Source of the DNA: Glandiceps talaboti
Lineage: Eukaryota; Hemichordata; Enteropneusta; Spengelidae
Direction of reading: 5' to 3'
Length of the DNA: 64,000 nt
Assembly: GCF_964340395.1 (NCBI RefSeq)
Contig: NC_135568.1
Span: 6,846,579 to 6,910,578, forward strand
Position 1 is the first letter of the stretch. The number at the start of each line of letters is the position of its first letter. Positions 60,922 through 64,000 of this stretch are shown here, in pieces. The position numbers were made by a program, and so were the translations under genes. The notes beneath the pieces were generated by a model, which was not told where the DNA came from, made no database searches, and was given only the letters and a program-made list of their open reading frames with translations.

Positions 60922-61330
60922 GTGAGTATAACAGTGTAGATCATTGGTTGGTTTAGGTGTCATGTGACCTAAGAATTGAGAAATTGAACCAATTAGGTGA
61001 AGGCTCCTATGCAACAGTCTATAAAGGATATAGTAAGTGAGTATAACAGTGTATGTAGATCATTGGTTGGTTTAGGTGTCATGTGACCTAAGAATCAGAA
61101 ATTGAACCAATTAGGTGAACGTTCTTTTCAATAGTCTATGAAGGTTACAGCAAGTGAGCAAACATAAAAGTGCAGATCATTGGTGGGTTCAGTTGTCAAG
61201 TGATTTAAGAATCAGAAATTTAACCAATTAGGTGAAAGCTCTTGTCCAACAGTCTATAAAGGATATGGCAAGTGAGTAACAGAACAGTGCAGATCATTGG
61301 TGGGTTCAGTTGTCATGTGACCTACGAAGA
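60863..61330 (+). repeat. Four tandem copies of part of the glycine-loop exon with its donor site
   Basis: Units start near 60863 (true exon), 60978, 61096 and 61213, at spacings of 115, 118 and 117 bp. Each unit holds the last about 59 bp of exon, a GTGAGT or GTGAGC donor (60922, 61037, 61154, 61272) and about 55 bp of intron ending near GTGACCTAAGAAT. Copy 2 differs from copy 1 by about two substitutions and a 4-bp insertion, and encodes the same loop peptide. Copy 3 has a one-base deletion and an in-frame TAG. Copy 4 is open but reads GESSCPTVYKG, so it has lost the second loop glycine. Copies 3 and 4 share intron differences, so at least two duplication steps are likely. Confidence 0.95.
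60974..61036 (+). pseudogene. Candidate extra cassette exon (loop copy 2)
   Basis: This 63-nt segment lies between an AG (CCTAAG|, 60972-60973) and a GTGAGT donor (61037). Included after the true loop exon it would enter and leave at phase 2 and add 21 residues without a stop, giving a second GEGSYATVYKG loop in series. The upstream tract is not strongly pyrimidine-rich, so use as an exon is unproven. It may be an inert relic. Confidence 0.35.
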
Positions 61331-61464
61331 TTTTGTCGTACCTAGACACTGGGTGTTGTATCATATAATTGTTTGGTTTCTGTCCTATTACTGGAAAAAA
61401 ATTGAGTCTTCAGAATTTTTTTCAGTGACTCAAGCAATAAATCATTAAATGATGTTAAAGGCTG

Positions 61465-61672
61465 TGCAACCTAGCTATGTAATAGAGGAACCTGGTAGGA
61501 TAGAGGTTGCAATGAGAATGTTAAGCGCTTATAAAGGCTGCAATGGATTGTATACTCCCTAGGTAGTATGGCTGTTGTGCTGCCACTATAGATCCTTGCC
61601 AGGGGTAATCATTGTTAGTGCCTGAGCTGTCTGGAGGACAGGTGCATTATAGATACAATTTATTATTAGTAG
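61465..61672 (+). mobile_element. SINE, 5'-truncated copy in the kinase intron
   Basis: Shares the SINE body (ACCTGGTAGGATAGAGGTTG, then GCTGCAATGGATTGTA, then GCCAGGGGTAATCATTG) with copies at 21958 and 32186. It ends in GGTGCATTATAGATACAA and a short TTATTATTA tail. The tRNA-like head is absent. Confidence 0.85.
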
Positions 61673-61974
61673 CAGTACTTTGATCAAAATTAGATTTATG
61701 CTGAGGTAAAATTAGAACGTCGTCTTTATTATCAGTTATGAAATATAATCTTTAGATAGTTGAATTAAAAATAATATACTAATACATCATGCTATAACTT
61801 TAAGTTAAATATATTATGCTGACATATTTATGATATCTGTGACTTCATTTATATGGCCCTTTTTTCAATGACCTTTCTTTGTGGTATAAATCATATGTTG
61901 GGTTGTATAGATGGACTGTATGGTAACTATTATTCAGTAAAGCCTGACAATTAGTTGTATTGATAGAAGAAAGA

Positions 61975-62305
61975 ATAGTTATTAATCAGTCAATCCTTGA
62001 AATAAAGTTACATATATAGAATGAATAATAGTTTTTAATCAGTCAATCCTTAATGTAAGCTAAATTGGGCGGAATAATAGTTATTAACCAGTCAATCCTT
62101 AAAGTAAGCTAAATGGGGCTGAATAATAGTTATTAATCAGTCAATCCTTGAAATAAGTTACATTTATAGAATGAATAATAGTTATTAATCAGTAAATCCT
62201 TAAAATGAGCTAAATGGGGCTAAATAGTTATTAATCATCCAATCCTTAGATTGGGCTATATGAATATGCTGAATAATAGCTATTAATCACTCCATCCTTG
62301 TTTTG
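61975..62305. repeat. Tandem array, unit about 60 bp, 6 copies
   Basis: Repeated core GAATAATAGTTATTAATCAG followed by TCAATCCTTGAAATAAG, with variable spacers. Lies inside the second kinase intron. Confidence 0.85.
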
Positions 62306-62810
62306 TGATCCTAGTAATAACTCATACTATACAGGATCAGTTTCTATAATATTACAAACGAGTTATTTGTCATCCAGGATTTTATTGAAATTCCATCGTA
62401 ATGATTTATATTAGTAAGATATTATTAAATCTGTAATTGATAGTGGTTTGAATGATGCTAAATTACAAGAAAAGTCAATTCATAATAATGTCATTTATAT
62501 CTCTATCATAAAACTATAATTTATTGTGTAATTTCACATGTAATAAACAGTGACGCTAAATGAGAATCACTGTCACTATGTCCATTCTCAAATGTACTAG
62601 ATTATATAATATTATACATTATTTTTCACTATTTAATATTTTTACAAAGAAAACAAAACAAAACAAAACAAGTCATTTCAGGGCCATCACATCTAAATTT
62701 CAACCTGTCAATACATCATTATAACAGCTGTGCATTATAGTTGGAAGATTAGAATTAAGGTAGTGAGAAGGTCAGAATCACTGTCTTTAAAATTTAACCT
62801 CAGAGCTCAC

Positions 62811-62914
62811 TAGACTGTAAGATACGCCGTGACGTTTCGCCCTCACCGGCCTCCTCTCAGGTAGGGGTTGGCCGTTGTGTGAGGGCGCCCCGCCACGGCG
62901 TACCTTACAGACTA
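62811..62914. mobile_element. 104-bp GC-rich MITE with 9-bp target duplication
   Basis: Terminal inverted repeats TAGACTGTAAG and CTTACAGACTA, with TACGCCGTG and CACGGCGTA just inside. AGAGCTCAC is repeated directly on both sides (62802-62810 and 62915-62923). GC content is far above the surrounding intron. A 9-bp duplication suggests a Mutator-type or hAT-related mover. Confidence 0.85.
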
Positions 62915-62924
62915 AGAGCTCACA

Positions 62925-63195
62925 TGTTCCTGAAAAGTTCTTGAACTTTAAATCACTCCAGAAAAGTTCATGAAATTCTTGTTATCATATATTGTGAACA
63001 GTTTCGGGAGTTCTGGGAAAATTTTCCTGGAAAGTCCTGAAACGTTTGTGAAGGTTGTTGAAAAAATATGATGTTTTCTGGGACACTTCTGATATGTTAA
63101 TGGACGTCTTTGATTACAACTCCTTGAACTCATGAAAAGTTTGTGAGTGTCTTTGAAAAATAGTTTGAAATTTGTCAAATGATTAGCCATAAACT
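62925..63195. repeat. Degenerate GTTCATGAAA / TCCTGGAAAG repeat region
   Basis: Contains several imperfect CCTGGAAAGTCCTGAAA and GAAAAGTTCATGAAATTC motifs. It is similar in flavour to 3415-3700. Probably an old interspersed repeat; boundaries unclear. Confidence 0.5.
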
Positions 63196-63507
63196 GTTAA
63201 AAATTCCCATCAGTCTGATAAGTAAAAATTACTGTCAAACTAATGAAATGGAAATCTCTTTGTTATATGATTTCATCCTTTCCTTAGAATTGTGATTTCT
63301 TGTCTTGGCTTTCCATTATATTATATTCCTTGAAATGCTATGAGGTGACTCACCCTGAATAGCTTGGAAAGTGACACAAGACACTAGCTGTGAAATTCAT
63401 GGAAGTTGAGTTGACATTATATGAACTCTCAAATAGGACTCTCACCCCTGAAAGTGGTCCACATTTCATCGTTGTCCTAAACTGTCAATATCCACTTCCC
63501 TTTTCAG

Positions 63508-63682
63508 TGTCAACAAACAAATTGTTGCTCTTAAAGAAATCCGCCTGCAAGAAGAGGAAGGAGCACCATTTACAGCAATTCGTGAGGCATCACTACTCAA
63601 AGGACTTAAACATGCAAATATTGTTATACTACATGATATTATACATACTAAGATTACATTAACATTTGTCTTTGAGTTTGTG
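63508..63682 (+). CDS. CDK14: PFTAIRE cyclin-dependent kinase, catalytic lysine and PFTAIRE helix exon
   Basis: 175-nt exon with acceptor CCCTTTTCAG| and donor GTG|GTAAGT. Its first base completes the Asn codon split by the previous intron, and it ends at phase 0. It carries the VALKEIRL strand with the ATP-binding Lys (residue 155 of the visible protein). EEEG and PFTAIRE (166-172) follow, the cyclin-binding alpha-C helix whose Glu172 pairs with the Lys. [15 protein letters not shown] and HDIIHT come next, and the exon closes with the TFVFEFV hinge strand. PFTAIRE defines the CDK14/CDK15 group. IRLQEEEG resembles CDK14 and Eip63E, while TLTFVFE resembles CDK15 and Eip63E, so an invertebrate gene ancestral to both vertebrate paralogs is likely. 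The hinge continuation, HRD, DFG and C-lobe are on exons beyond the window. Confidence 0.97.
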
Positions 63683-63786
63683 GTAAGTCAAATTAATATT
63701 TTTTATATAACATACTGTTATTTATTTAATTTCTTTTTTAGCATAATGGAACTGAGGTTCATTAGCACTTTAGGTGTCAAGAATTG

Positions 63787-63906
63787 GGTATGTGTGTGTG
63801 TGTGTGCGTGTGTGTTTGTGTGTGTGTGTGTGCATGTGTGCATGCATGCATATGCTCTCACATATGTGCAGATATGTGTGTGATGTATGTATGTGTGTGT
63901 ATGTGA

Positions 63907-63985
<79 letters not shown>
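63787..63985. repeat. (TG)n microsatellite with GCATGCA interruptions
   Basis: Two TG/CA blocks separated by CATGCATGCATATG-type sequence, in the intron after the PFTAIRE exon. Confidence 0.97.
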
Positions 63986-63989
<4 letters not shown>

Positions 63990-64000
63990 CGCATCCAAAG

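Larger units (their letters stand above)
59942..64000 (+). other. CDK14: Partial gene span of the PFTAIRE kinase, open at both ends
   Basis: Span of the three recognised exons and the introns between and after them. Intron 60287-60829 holds a complete 376-bp MITE. Intron 60922-63507 holds extra copies of the loop exon, a truncated SINE, a tandem array and a 104-bp MITE. Intron 63683 onward holds a TG microsatellite and runs off the window. No polyadenylation site or 3' UTR is present. Exon phases are 0, 2 and 0, and the joined reading frame stays open for 204 codons. The 5' limit is unknown; the gene may begin well upstream within this window. Confidence 0.9.

Noticed and set aside
61096-61160. 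Loop copy 3 as a usable alternative exon
   Set aside because: One-base deletion, an in-frame TAG and a weaker GTGAGC donor.

Overview
This is a nuclear genomic window from an animal. It is AT-rich and has long non-coding stretches, dense simple repeats and many small transposable elements. The one secure gene is a PFTAIRE-type cyclin-dependent kinase of the CDK14/CDK15/Eip63E group on the + strand. Three consecutive internal exons lie near the right edge (59942-60286, 60830-60921, 63508-63682). All three have GT/AG splice sites and phases that agree. They encode a basic Ser/Thr-rich linker, the glycine-rich loop, and the VALK lysine plus PFTAIRE helix. The first coding exon and the rest of the kinase domain are not seen. 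The repeat content (tRNA-derived SINEs, CAGGG-ended hAT-like elements, AT/TG/CATA microsatellites) suggests a marine invertebrate such as a mollusc or invertebrate deuterostome, but the phylum cannot be fixed from this window.

Positions 1 to about 59.9 kb show no other convincing gene. This stretch is either a very long 5' intron of the kinase gene or intergenic DNA. It is a mosaic of four kinds of sequence. (i) Local tandem arrays with units of about 33 to 200 bp occur every few kilobases, for example 5.4-7.4, 8.3-8.9, 13.4-14.2, 23-24.8, 26.6-27.2, 28.2-28.9, 30.3-31.8, 38.4-39.5, 46.3-47.3, 55.5-58.8 and 62.0-62.3 kb. (ii) Microsatellites lie at 10.3, 20.2, 30.9, 33.5, 36.5, 44.2, 48.6, 49.8/51.3 and 63.8 kb. 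(iii) A SINE family with a tRNA-like head and a conserved body has copies at 0.85, 4.8, 22.0, 32.2, 33.4 and 61.5 kb. (iv) Many foldback or MITE-like elements occur at 15.2, 17.8, 18.4, 18.9, 23.45, 24.4, 25.0, 25.5, 31.4, 37.4, 41.1, 45.5, 53.1, 54.5, 60.3 and 62.8 kb. A 1.3-kb hAT-like element at 49.92-51.23 kb sits inside a CATA microsatellite.

The most unusual observation is inside the kinase gene. The 3' part of the glycine-loop exon, with its splice donor and about 55 bp of intron, is tandemly repeated four times (60863-61330). Copy 2 still encodes the same loop and keeps its donor. An AG just upstream would make it a 63-bp cassette exon that preserves the frame. Copies 3 and 4 are damaged. 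The same local tandem duplication that shapes the non-coding DNA thus appears to have caught part of a kinase exon. The first intron of the visible part also holds a complete 376-bp MITE with TTA target duplications, and the second intron holds a 104-bp MITE with 9-bp duplications. No viral genes, rRNA, CRISPR array or bacterial-type operon was seen.
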